A stretch of 64,000 nucleotides of DNA from Rhopalosiphum padi (lineage: Eukaryota > Arthropoda > Insecta > Hemiptera > Aphididae), in NCBI RefSeq assembly GCF_020882245.1, contig NC_083598.1, positions 44,491,858-44,555,857 on the forward strand. Reading direction: 5' to 3'. Below, in pieces: positions 38,226-50,300 of the stretch. A program made the position numbers and the translations under genes. Below the pieces are notes generated by a model. The model was given only the letters and a program-made list of their open reading frames with translations. It had not been told where the DNA came from and did no database searches. Positions within the stretch are counted from its first letter, which is position 1. Each line of letters begins with the position of its first letter.

Positions 38226-40156
38226 TTTAAAAAACCATTACTTTTAACATTATTTACATAGCAAAAAAATATAAACAAAGTGCATAATATTATAATAATC
38301 AGATACAATTTGAATGAAAATCGTCTCGATTAATACTATTATTATTATAATTTTTTTTTTAACAATATACAAATATACAATATATTCTGTAGATAATCTT
38401 TTGAAAATAATCAAAAACTAAGGTTGATTAAATTTTTATTTTTTTATTTTAGTTTTCCTCTATTTTCTAAAAACAATTGGGAAATTTTAAGATTACATCT
38501 TCACTCTACCATTTGTGTTCAATTTAAAATATATGGAGAGATTTCCTTGAAACTTTTGGAGCATTACTTTTCCCGACAAAGTGAACACGAAAAAGGATAA
38601 AAATAACACAAATAAAACAATATACCTCGTTTTAAAACCAATACATTCCTCACTGAGCTCAAAATCTAAAACAATTCATTTTTCTACTGAGAATCTAAAT
38701 CTGGTTACTCGGAAAAAATGACATACCTATAGACATAAAAAAAAGCAACGCACATACTTACTCAGTGCAGAAGTAATGACGAAATAGATCATTTATTTTT
38801 ATATATTATTATTGTTCTCCCTTTCCTATGAGGACATTTTTACAATCACTCTAACTAACAATAATACACTTTACAGTTGTATATTATTTTTTTGGCTTAA
38901 CTTAATGGTAAAATAATTATCTTAGATTATTATATCCGTTTAATATTGTGCGTACCGCGTTTCTGTTTATAAAAATATAAAATATATATAAAATAACTCG
39001 AAGACATTAAAAAATGATTTGATAATTTATATAACTCCTTACTTTTTTTAAATAAATTAAATCGTAAGTTTATTTTTATAATAAAATATAATAACGATAC
39101 GGGTTCATAATAAGAAAACATAATATGGTACTACTTATCAAAGTATAGAATACATGGTGATTTTGCAAATAAATATAAAAGTATTATAATTATACGAATA
39201 CCTACATAAATAAAATTCAATGATCGAGCAAAATGACACGTTATTCCACATTTTTTTTTTTTTAATATTTAGTTTTAACAAAATAATGCATTAACAAATA
39301 ATTCATCTCAAAACAATGATACTGCAAATAATACCTACAAAAAGGAGAAAAACGTATAGAATTGAATAAAATTACTTTAAAAAAATACCGTGCTTATCCA
39401 ACATTTTCGTAAAAGTAATAAAAATAAAAATTTATACCACTGAATTTTGCGTGATATAAATCAAATCTCAAGACCAGCATCGTATAAAATGATTAAAAAA
39501 AAGTGCAAATTCCCGAAGCTCCGGGTTTTAGTTATTACGCCACCATACTCCGTGGCGAATACATGACTTATATACACGCATTGCGTATTAAATACTATTT
39601 ATTCATATGGCTATATCAAATAAATTGTCTTTATTACAGCTAGCACATGGTCTACATGAAGGGAATATTTAACTACTACATTTAATTGTATATAAGAAGA
39701 TTTAAACTTTTAACTCTGATTATAAGAAAAAAATATATTTTGTATCAATATAATGACATATCTTAAACAATTACATAATACCTATGATCCGAATATCTAT
39801 GTACATTTAATAAGCATTTAATGTATCAGTTCTTTAACATTATTATAAAATAAATAACATATTAAAAAGCAATAATAGTTTTCCAAACTGTACATATATT
39901 ATTTTATAATCGATCAACTTCAGTTGTCAATAATAATTATAATAATTTATTTGAAATTTACGAAAAATTAATATAACCATGGTAGCAGTGATCGGAGGGG
40001 GCATCCTTTAGTTGTGATACCCTTCTTAAGGTATCGTGGAGAAATAAATTTGATTATATATAAGAGTATAAGGCAACAAACTATGATGTAAATGTATTTA
40101 AATGTAACCATTTAACTTAATAATAATTAATAGTTATTTCATTAATAATATATATA
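38226..40156. other. Intergenic, no gene seen
   Basis: A+T-rich; carries partial repeat copy D and short poly-A/poly-T tracts. The 63-codon - strand frame at 38930-39121 is lysine/phenylalanine/tyrosine rich, as expected from base composition. Confidence 0.55.
38560..38700 (+). repeat. Dispersed repeat family, partial copy D
   Basis: AAACCAATACATTCCTCACT then GAGCTCAAAATCTAAAA matches the last block of copies A and B (CCAATACATTCATCGCTC..AGAATCTAAAA) with several changes. Earlier blocks are not clear. Confidence 0.35.
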
Positions 40157-40159
40157 TAA

Positions 40160-40529
40160 CGGGCAAAAGTCCAAATCGGGAAAAACACGAAGTGCCCATA
40201 ATCCTTGGGCAAAATGTCATATTTCGGCATTTGCCTGGGTAAACATATTTGTGACCAACCTCGTTTGGACAAAACTGTAGCATTTTAAATACCTACATTA
40301 ATATTAAATATAAATAATTTTAAAATAAATATTATTGTAAACATATAGGTAATTGAATACGCTTCAGTAATAATAAAAGTATAATGATTAGTGTAGATAT
40401 TTAAGACGCTACAGTTTTTCCCAAATGAGGTTGGTCACAACTATGTTTGCCCGGGCAAATGTCGAAATATGGCATTTTGCCCAAGGATTATGGGCACTTC
40501 GCGTTTTTCTCGATTTCGACTTTTTCTCG
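40160..40529. mobile_element. 370-bp MITE with 122-bp terminal inverted repeats, TAA duplication
   Basis: Left arm 40160-40281 and right arm 40408-40529 are inverted copies with about 90% identity by eye. Shared words include GAAGTGCCCATAATCCTTGG and TGTGACCAACCTC. The ends are CGGGCAAAAGTC and CGAGAAAAAGTC. TAA flanks both sides (40157-40159, 40530-40532), the 3-bp duplication (TWA) expected of PIF/Harbinger-type elements. The 126-bp centre is A+T rich and noncoding. Superfamily is inferred from the duplication only. Confidence 0.85.
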
Positions 40530-40532
40530 TAA

Positions 40533-43500
40533 CATACATATTTAATATGCAATCACCAATCACGTAAAATTGTATTAACATTAATATAATCGAAATAATT
40601 AAATTACTAAAAAATTAACAAAAAAAAAACTAAAAACAGTTTTAAAAAGCTACAGAGGAAAACTGTCATCACTCTTTTAAAGACACTCCTGAAACGCGAG
40701 CATAGATTATGTATATGTATTATTAAATTCGAACAATATGATAAAAAAAAAATACATTTAAAAGTTTACGTTAATCTTTTATTGTCCCACGTTCAACTTA
40801 ATCATTACGGTTAATAACAGTCTAGTAGACAATTTACACATCATAGATTAGGTTATGGACTCGGACTAATCAAAAGTCGTTATGATATAGATGTGCGTTA
40901 ATTTCGTTAGATGAAATCGAATTAATAATTTAATTTTACGGCTGGAAAAAAATAGTCTGTCAGGATTTATAACTCGATTAAAATACATTATAATACGCAT
41001 TTTCATTTGTGACAATTAATATTCCCAGTAAATCTCTCTCTGTGCGAAACGACGATTCTTATTTCTCCTTATTTTGCATTTACGGTGGTGAAATTATTTG
41101 ACGTCATATAATTATAAATTTATATGGGTATAATATATGTATAAAATCGTACGCTGCAGTCGTAGTAATATAATAAACGCGTAAAGACTTAAGTCTCAAG
41201 ACAGTCATCGATCTGTTGACGACTATACTATAAACAGTATTGTAATATACGCATTTAAATCGTCAGAATAATTCCGTTTGGTTTGGTTTGGCTTAGATTT
41301 TCATCGCGGAATTGTTTTTGTCAGATGTCTTCCGACGTCTAATATATAATACGGTGGACCTGTTTAACGATCGAACGCTGCATACAACGAATATATGAAT
41401 ATTTATATTTTATTCGTACGGCTGAATGTACTTGCGTTGAACCGTTTTGTGAAAAATATTTTTTGTGTAGGTACCTAACAATAGTAACAGCTGCAGATCG
41501 GGAAAAAAGAAATATTAATAATTCGATAACGATAGGAGATAAATGCAAGTACTCGTTGTAATCGTGCGGTGAAAAAATCCGATCAATTTTCATCACGACA
41601 AATGACTCATTAATTTCGTCGTTCCTAAGAAAAAACTAATTTTTATATATAAGTCAATACATTTTAAATCAAACTGATTGACGATATCTGGCAACAGCAG
41701 ATTATTAAATCAATTCTCTACATATTCATTCTCTTACATTTTCCACATCATTTTTAAAATCTAATAATCCGGCCTTTTTAATTATACAATTTTTTGAGGT
41801 TTTTCGGTTACTAGTTAAAAATTTCTCGCATAGATCACGATCACAAATCATGTTCTTAAACTCGATTTTTTTCATGTGACGGTTAGTCAATTTACGATTA
41901 TCACTTAATGTAACACGTCATCTTTTGCTTCGTCACCTTTTTACACGGTCTTAGAAGATCTTCTAAGACCGTGCCTTTTTACAAGACTGTATGGTGCTTA
42001 TTCTATTAACTAATTAAAATACAAACATAAATTTTGGATATTATTTGATTGGCGTACTTGTGTTGTCTAATTAAGTCCTCCCCCCCAAAAAAAAAAAAGA
42101 AATAGAATACACTGCCAGAAATACAGGTGTACCGTTTCAAAAACACCCTCTTAAGATATTATAATAAATTATAATAATAATAACAATTTTTTTACATAAT
42201 AATAATTATGTATTATGAAATTTGTGGTTTGACGGTCAGATTGTAATCGATGCAGAATTTATGAAAATCACATCTCTATTGGGAAACCCATCGAAATTGT
42301 AATTATTATTATATGTGCGCGCACGAGCATAACAAACACGTGTACGGTATTTCGTTTAATCAGAACGATTAAGCTTTTAACTCCACATTGAATGCATTAT
42401 TTTTATCGATATTAATAAACCGAACAGTGAGTGGAATGAAATAAATTAGATTTTTTATTTTAATGTATATCAGGCAATCAAGCGACATTTACTTGTGTAA
42501 ACAAGTACAATGATGTCGAGAGTAAATTAATTTACACTCGAAAAACGGTTTATATGATAATATCGCGTGTACCGCAGAACTCTGTTCTTTTGTGGTCCGA
42601 TTCTTTTAAAATTATTCCCATAAATTATTCGTCGTGGTTAAAAATCCTGTGATTATAATAATGATAAAAAATTTTAAACGACCATAATAATGATAATGTA
42701 ATAGCGTGTGCATAAAATAATAAGATACACAAATTAATACACATATATTATTGCATAAAAACTAAAAAAAAAGTATAAGCATAATATATACTATTTAGGG
42801 TGTTGACTCTCGACAAGAGGGGCGTTCTGTTTTTTCGGAAATTTCGTGAGATTAATACACACGCATTAATGTTATGTAAATATTTATACATACGATCGTC
42901 GAAATGTCGAGATACAAAATGTTTATGACCCTGTATAATCCAATAAACGGATTTTTTTTTTTATTAAGTTGCCATTTTACGGATTCTCTTCAATACACTA
43001 CGGCGTGTTGTTTTAATTGGACATTTTTTCATTTGTCACTTGAATTGCGTCTCATTACTATTTGTGTTGTTCAGACACAATTATAAGTATCAATCGTACA
43101 ACAACCACTTTTTGTAGAATATAAATGGCCACTCTGTTGCCAATTAAAATTAAAAATAAAACTGTTAGATTTTTTTGTTAATTACTCACGGATTTATTTA
43201 GTAAATACTCAATAAAGTATATGCCATAAGAGAAATGAGCTTTATAAATTTCAAATCTTAATTAACGATGACCAATTTACCTGTTCGTTATCAACAATTA
43301 ACATATTAATAATTAGTGAATACCTTTCTCAGACATTATTAAAACTTTGAATTGCTTTGGCCATTCACTCACCAAGTCAGCATTATAAAAAAAATCCTTT
43401 ACGATTTTATAAATCAGTAAAGGTATTAATGTTTAATTTTTATTTATAATATAGGGTATTGTTTTAACAATATTATTAACGTACTAAACTGTAAACTATA

Positions 43501-44504
43501 AAAATCAGTCATCATCTAAAGCTCTGTAATATAATAAACTAGATCCAACGTAGAATTATCCTTCCATACAACTGCTTCATTTGATTTCGTTCCGTTTATA
43601 ACCTTTACAATTTTGGTGACATTAGGAATAACTGAATGAGTCCTGTCACAGGTTGAATATCTCCAGTTGATATCCGTATTTACTCAATTAATACAAACTT
43701 CTTATAACATTTGAGGCAACACGTTTTAGTCAGAATATTTAAAAACTACTTAAAATATATTTACTTTCTTACAGTAAATACATTTCTTGAAATGAAAACG
43801 AAAAACATAATTAATTTAGTGGAATTGTAGTTTTATCCATTTTTCCAGTATTTTATGAGCTCAAATGACATCAATACCACATTACAAATTACAATACAGT
43901 ATGATTACAAATACTAGACAGACTGTTTATAATCTAAATATTAAATTGAATACTTGAATAACACAGGTTCCAAACAATTTCAAGAATATAATATTATTAT
44001 TATTTTTTTTTTATTCCAGCGAGGTAATATTTTATTTGTTGAAACGATTATTTACATATTAAACATCCTTTTTTTATTATTATATGAATGATTTATTAAA
44101 GTTGAACAATTCTATTAATCGGCTTAGTTATTTTCTAATAGTCCAAATTCTATAAGTATATTAATGTATAAATAGTATAATATACTTAATATAGTATTAT
44201 GTATAATAATATAATAATGCGTATGTATTATATGTATGTGCTTATAAATATTTTAGAATTAGTCTAGTTAGTAGTTTCAATCAAATTTGTATTAATCCAA
44301 TACTGATACCAAATATTAGATTCTCTACAATATTTTTTATTCGGTAATGCTCATTTATAATCTTAATTTCTTCTTTAAAATCGTCGAGTAGTGATGTTAA
44401 CTTTAAATCTAAATTATTGTTATAAGCTATTTCCCTAAAAGATTTAATGTTGATAAAATTTTCAACAAAAATACTAATAGATTTATACTTGCAGGCGGAT
44501 CACT
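40533..44504. other. Intergenic, no gene seen
   Basis: Besides the palindromic insertion at 41936, only A-rich and T-rich tracts (for example 42085-42098, 42952-42962) stand out. Short frames are compositional. Confidence 0.5.
41936..41981. mobile_element. 30-bp perfect palindrome flanked by 8-bp direct repeats (TIR-only insertion?)
   Basis: The palindrome occupies 41944-41973, with arm CACGGTCTTAGAAGA followed at once by its exact reverse complement. CCTTTTTA is present on both sides (41936-41943 and 41974-41981). The CA...TG ends and 8-bp duplication are what hAT-superfamily insertions leave. The structure reads as two terminal inverted repeats with no interior. A foldback created by replication slippage is the alternative. 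Confidence 0.6.
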
Positions 44505-44600
44505 GTTGGTATAGGCGTATCTAGGGGGCTTGGGAAGAACAACCTCCCACAATGTGAATATTAGCTCCCCCCAGAATTATTAATTGTGGTCTATTTCATT
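44505..44600. mobile_element. Possible transposon end fragment
   Basis: GTATAGGCGTATCTAGGGGG followed by C-rich CTCCCC blocks resembles the G-rich ends (GGCGTA.CTAGGGGG) of non-autonomous DNA transposons. No second end is seen nearby. Confidence 0.25.
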
Positions 44601-44811
44601 GAGATAGATTGTCCTTATTAAATTGAACTTGTAGCGAATGAAAATATAATACTAAAATTAGGTATCACTTCTGTAAATTTTTATATGGCAATAATATTTA
44701 ATATATAAATTGGCAATTACTATATCACAGATATTAAACAGTTTAAAGAAAAATAGGTATTGTTACAGTTTGAAAATGATTTTAAATGTTAAATAACCTG
44801 TTCGACTATTA

Positions 44812-45030
44812 GTTACGAATTCGTTGTGGAGCAGATTCGCATCCAAAGAGAACCACATGGAGGTTGCCAAACTTTCTCTCCACTGTGTACAGTCGAGACA
44901 ACTACATAACTGTAGAAAGAACCTAACTGTCCACGAAGCACCTAAGAATACGAATCCCTAAGGATTAAGTATTTCAAATGACCAACACCCGGTGTGATTC
45001 ACAGACACCCATGTTCGGTATACAACAATG
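44812..45030. repeat. G+C-richer, probable repeat remnant
   Basis: About 220 bases of balanced composition inside A+T-rich DNA, starting GAATTCGTTGTGGAGCAGAT and including CACCCGGTGTGATTCACAGA. Both strands are closed by stops, with only a short open stretch on the - strand. The sharp change in composition suggests an inserted element. A short palindrome TACAACAATGTTGTA follows at about 45021. Confidence 0.35.
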
Positions 45031-46899
45031 TTGTATATAAATAATTCTGTATTCACCGATTAGAAAGTCTCAAAAAAATATATGTCAGATGAAAATGTAT
45101 AATTAGAAGTAACCAATGCGATTCATGCATGCCGTTTAGAATTCAAATAGTAAATTAAATTTATTCTAAATCTGATATTTTTTTTTATAAACAATTTCAC
45201 CGTTGCTATATACCTGCGACCGCGTTAGCAGAACTTCCCTATACTGACACATTGTTCTTTGTGACAAATTGACCATTGCCATTATCGTATAAATACAATC
45301 AATTAAATCATCAACAACATCATAATACATTTGCACGCTATTTAATTAGTTTAGTTATGTAATTTAATAGATTATATTATATAAGTACATAACCGCTCGT
45401 AAAAACAGCTAGTCCCAAAGCGATACATTAATATTAATATTATGCGTATCACATTATACACTATGTATGTGATATTTTCGTACCTAATAACGTTTCCGAC
45501 TCGCAAAGGACGCGACAACGCATAATATTATTTTGCTAAAAAACTGAGAGCTGTCGTAAAATATTCATTTACCCACATTCATATTTTCGCGACGATGTAT
45601 TTTAGTATCATGGTCTTTTGAAACGAACAGGATAAGCATCAACAGTCGTAATGCCAAAGCAGCATGCTATATAATTCGATGGAAAATACTTTCAAAAATT
45701 CGATGATATATACATATACTACAACTATATAAATAATGTAAAAATGTATTTTGATTTTCTTCTCGATATCACTCTCGTTTTCTCTATAAATCTGTTTATT
45801 TTTCATTGTATTCTATAAACTCAATCATAAATGCTAGTAAAAATATGACGTATATTGTATCAACTAATATAATAGACATTTTATATACAATTATTTTATT
45901 TTATTTAGAAACCATAATATACAGTGTGTGCTATTAATTAACAGTAAAAACGATTAAATTTGTTTATAAATGACAAATTTATTATAACAACCATCCAATA
46001 AAAATAAAAGTGCATTAAAAAACGTAAATTGTTTGCAGTTAATTAGGCCAAATCGTGTCACTTTATAGTTGCTAATTTAAGAGACGCTAGGTCTAAACGC
46101 CAACCATACAGATAGGTAAATATTACAGTTTATGTAAGTATTCACCAAAAAAATTTATTTTAAGTAAATTTAAAAAAAAATAATACATTTTAACATTAAA
46201 CTATTCTACTACTATACTCGTAAATCGTAATACTGAAATAAATTCTAAACTATAATATTATTCCTGTAAACAAAAAAATTGTAAATAATTATATATCTTT
46301 GAAATTAAATTAATTATAACAATGTATAGTTTTAAAAAGTCAAAACTTATTATTCCCCTCCTGAAAAGTACACATTATGTCATTTACAATAAAATAGCTT
46401 TTTCAAAACCATAATATACGTTTTTAAATGAATATTTAAAATGTATAAAGATAATTGTACCCTTTTTCTGTGTACGAACAGGACTTGAGTGTGTTCCCGT
46501 AGGCTGGACTACGGGAAAATAATATTTAAAAAAAAAAATGGACGAGTGAGTAACCTTATTAGTAATTGAAAGTGCGCCTCATCATTGAGTCGGTCACTGA
46601 ATGAAACCGATTTATTACATTTTAATTCAATCATAAATCATTGTGTAAAAATATACGATTAAAATATTTCTTAATGGATATAATCTGTCATCTTCTATGT
46701 GGAATAGGTATAAAACAAGTTTGCAAATATACGTGACTGACAAATATTGCATGTCAATATTTTAAATTGAAATTTTATAAGAAAAAATTTAAATTTAACT
46801 ATCAACATTTTTAAATCACTGTAAGAAAAACGTGTAAAGAAAAAAAACCATATATTACACTGTCAAATTTCTTATTGAAAAACAAAAAAAAATTTCACA

Positions 46900-47335
46900 C
46901 ATAAATCTGATAAAGACTAAAAATTATAATACATTTTACATATAATATCTATAATAAAAAGCTCGAAAATAAACAAAATGTTTTGACAATATAACCAATC
47001 CATTTTTATACCTTTATTAGTAAATTTCAAGTCTCTATGGTTATTCGTTATTGAATTACAAAATCGATTTGATTAAAAGCAACATTTTTAAATTTTTTTT
47101 TTATTTTCCTGATTATTTTGAAAATTATTTGTACTTTGCACTTTTAAACATTTCCCTTACACGCACACACACACACGCAAGTACTAATTAGATCTGATTT
47201 TCTAAAAGAAACTATCCTAGAAGTTAATATGATCGGAGTATTTTTCTAAAAGCAAAACTATCTTTATTCGTATAAAAAAGAAAACATCATCATTGTAATA
47301 CCAATACATTCATCGCCCCGCTTAGAGTCTATCAA
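46900..47335 (+). repeat. Dispersed repeat family, copy B
   Basis: AAATTTCAAGTCTCTATGGT (about 47022) and CATCATTGTAATACCAATAC then ATTCATCGCCCCGCTTAGAG (about 47287-47326) match blocks of copy A in the same order and orientation. The spacing differs by a few tens of bases, and a short CA array (47162-47176) lies between. Confidence 0.5.
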
Positions 47336-47344
47336 ACGAACTTA

Positions 47345-50300
47345 TATCGAAAAAAAAACAGCAACGAGACGACGACAATATAAATCTCAGTCGGAAAGGA
47401 AACTCATTAAACGCTATGTTTTTTTTTACCCCATGTCGTGGTGACTCGTCGTTTAGACACTATCAATTTATTTTGTTAATTTTAAATGTTCATCAACGAC
47501 TAATCGATTTGTAATTCGGATGAAACAATGACGTATTTTTGTCCTCGTCCCGATCAATAACGATTAAAACACAATAGCTTATGACAACGTATTTTATTTC
47601 TATTCTTCTCGTATTTAAAATATATCTGCCGGTTAATTGATAATATATATCTATACGTTTTCAACAAGCCAATAAAGTTCAATATAATACCTAACCTACA
47701 ATCACTCGCGTCAAATACAGTGGCAGGCATGTGTCACTGTGATGGTACGCCACGGTAAGGGATTAATAAATAGGTAGACAAATGGCGTATTTACACGTTC
47801 CTATTGTTTGATGAAATCTCAGCATCAATGGAATCTAGTATGGATATGTTCGCCGATCTATAATGAAATAGTACATGGCGAAATCGAATTGAAAGTTTTT
47901 TTTTCATTTCGAATAATAAACAACGTCATTGAAATCATTATGCTTTAATTCTACAAAGGTAATGCGTTTTTCAGAGATCGCATTTTTATCGCGGAAAACA
48001 ATAAAATTGTTTAAAAAAATATAGCGTGATTGAAACAATAATAATTGCATACGTTTTAAATTTGAATAAATGTATCATTATATGGTAATCTACTCGTAAT
48101 TACTGTAGTACATGCAAAATGTATACTTACGATAGATAAATATTAAATATTTTAAAAACACATTCTGTTGTGACTGTGCCAATATAGTTTTTATTTTTGT
48201 CTGTGTAGTAGGTACGCTGATTATAATTTGTTAGTTAAATTAGTCTTGTTAAAACACAATATAGAACAACACGATAAAACAATATCCGGCATTTGATCCA
48301 TCGTTGTTGCTGACCTTTTTTTCATTCTGACATGGGTAATATCAGTGATGGTGTACATCACTTATATTATGTAATATGTTAGTTTCTAGATTTTTTTTAG
48401 ATTATGTAAAATAAAAAACTCTAAAACACGTACTTGTGAACATTTTTAATAAAAAACAAACCTTTCATTCTGTGCATTATAAAAAAATCAGACTATTTTT
48501 GTTTGAAATTTCTCTAGTTTCCCAAGACGAAACCAAATAGTTTTTACATTTATTTTTATTCTTCCATAAAGTAACCCGTGATAAAAGTAGAGAAGAATTA
48601 TTTTCAATATCTTAGGAATTACATTGGGAGAGGTGGCTTTCAATCAAAAATTATTTTTAAATTACAATTGAAATAACTATGTGTTAATGCTTACTACCTA
48701 CTAAATATTTATTTACGTAGATTAATCTGAGGAGAGTAGATTACCTGATTACCCTATGATGTAATGTATATTATTAATCTAAATAATATTACTATAACGA
48801 TAAAATTACATAAGTACACCGCGTATGGTGTGTGTTGTATTCAGTATTTTAGATTACAATCAATTTAGCTAAGCTCTACAAGTCGAGTGCCCCGGAATAT
48901 TGACGAGTTATAAGCACTACATTGTGTTTTTTGTTGACACAATTTAAATTCATATTTCAGTCGATTCTATATTATACTATTTACACAGTAAAATATACTC
49001 AAGGAAGAATAGCATTTTTGTTCTCTCTACACGTTAATACGTATAGTTATATTGACCGTTGATTTTTCAATAAACTCTAAAATGATATCATTATACCGGT
49101 AGTTATAACTCATTTATTATTCAAGCGATGTCCTACGATTACCTACGGGACACTACAAATTGTAAAACAGACCATCAGCTACCTACCGCTCCCTAGTCAC
49201 GGCACTGTCCTGCGGCGTATTCAAATTAACTCAGAAAACGACCGGAGGCCATTCCCAGCAAAAAAAAAACCTATATATTTACCTAGAGATTACATTTATC
49301 AGGAAATTTGAACGCACCACATAGGTACATTAGTACGGAAACGATGAACTACTCGTTCGGCCTATAATTTATGAATAAAACAAATGTCAAAAATCAGTGA
49401 CGGAATCGTTTTTAGTAGGTACTGCTTGTACCAGTTGTACCCACACGTTCCCGCACGACAAACAGTAAGCGTTACACCGCGTGACGGATACCTATCCATC
49501 ACAAGTACGTAGATGGTACCAGATCGCGAGATCTGACGTCGAGAAGAACGCAGAGAATTCCGATTAAAACGATTCAATATAAATAGATATGCACATAGTA
49601 CCATTATAGACAATATCATAATATAATGTAGTGCTTGCGTACATCGCATTCCATCTCTTCGATCGTAATATTATTACGATACATGTGATTTGTATATGTA
49701 TACTTTATGTGTCATAATATATGTATATATTTAGTATTATTTTTGATTCGAGGGGACTGCGCTAACGTATAATATAAAATATTATATATACACGCATAAC
49801 ATGCATATCGTACGACAGCCGTCGCCACGTTTCTTGCGAAAACGTTGTCAATGACGATTTATGTTTACCGAGTAATTTATGTTATATTTTTGTTTTTTTT
49901 TTTTTTGCACTCCTCTCCACCGCGATTGACTGCGTTTTATGTTTACATTTGTTGTTTTTTTTTTTTGTTTATTCTTGAAATAACTTTACAGCAAGAAACA
50001 TACACACACAAAATGTCATGTTTCGAACACCTTAAAAAATATAAATATTATAATATACTTTTCGCATCAATTGGCCATGTGTAAATGTTTATACTCCCTT
50101 CTCCGTAAAGCGGGTATTACATGTTATACGTATAATAATATAATGCATTGTTAGTTCTGACACGACAAAAGGTACAAAATATATGATAACTAAATGAAGG
50201 AAAATAAAATAAAAACGAAATACGATAATAAACTCCTGTGTATTTAGAAGTAGGTACTCGTGACACCACTCGTATTGTGCTTTTGAAATTCGATTTTGCA

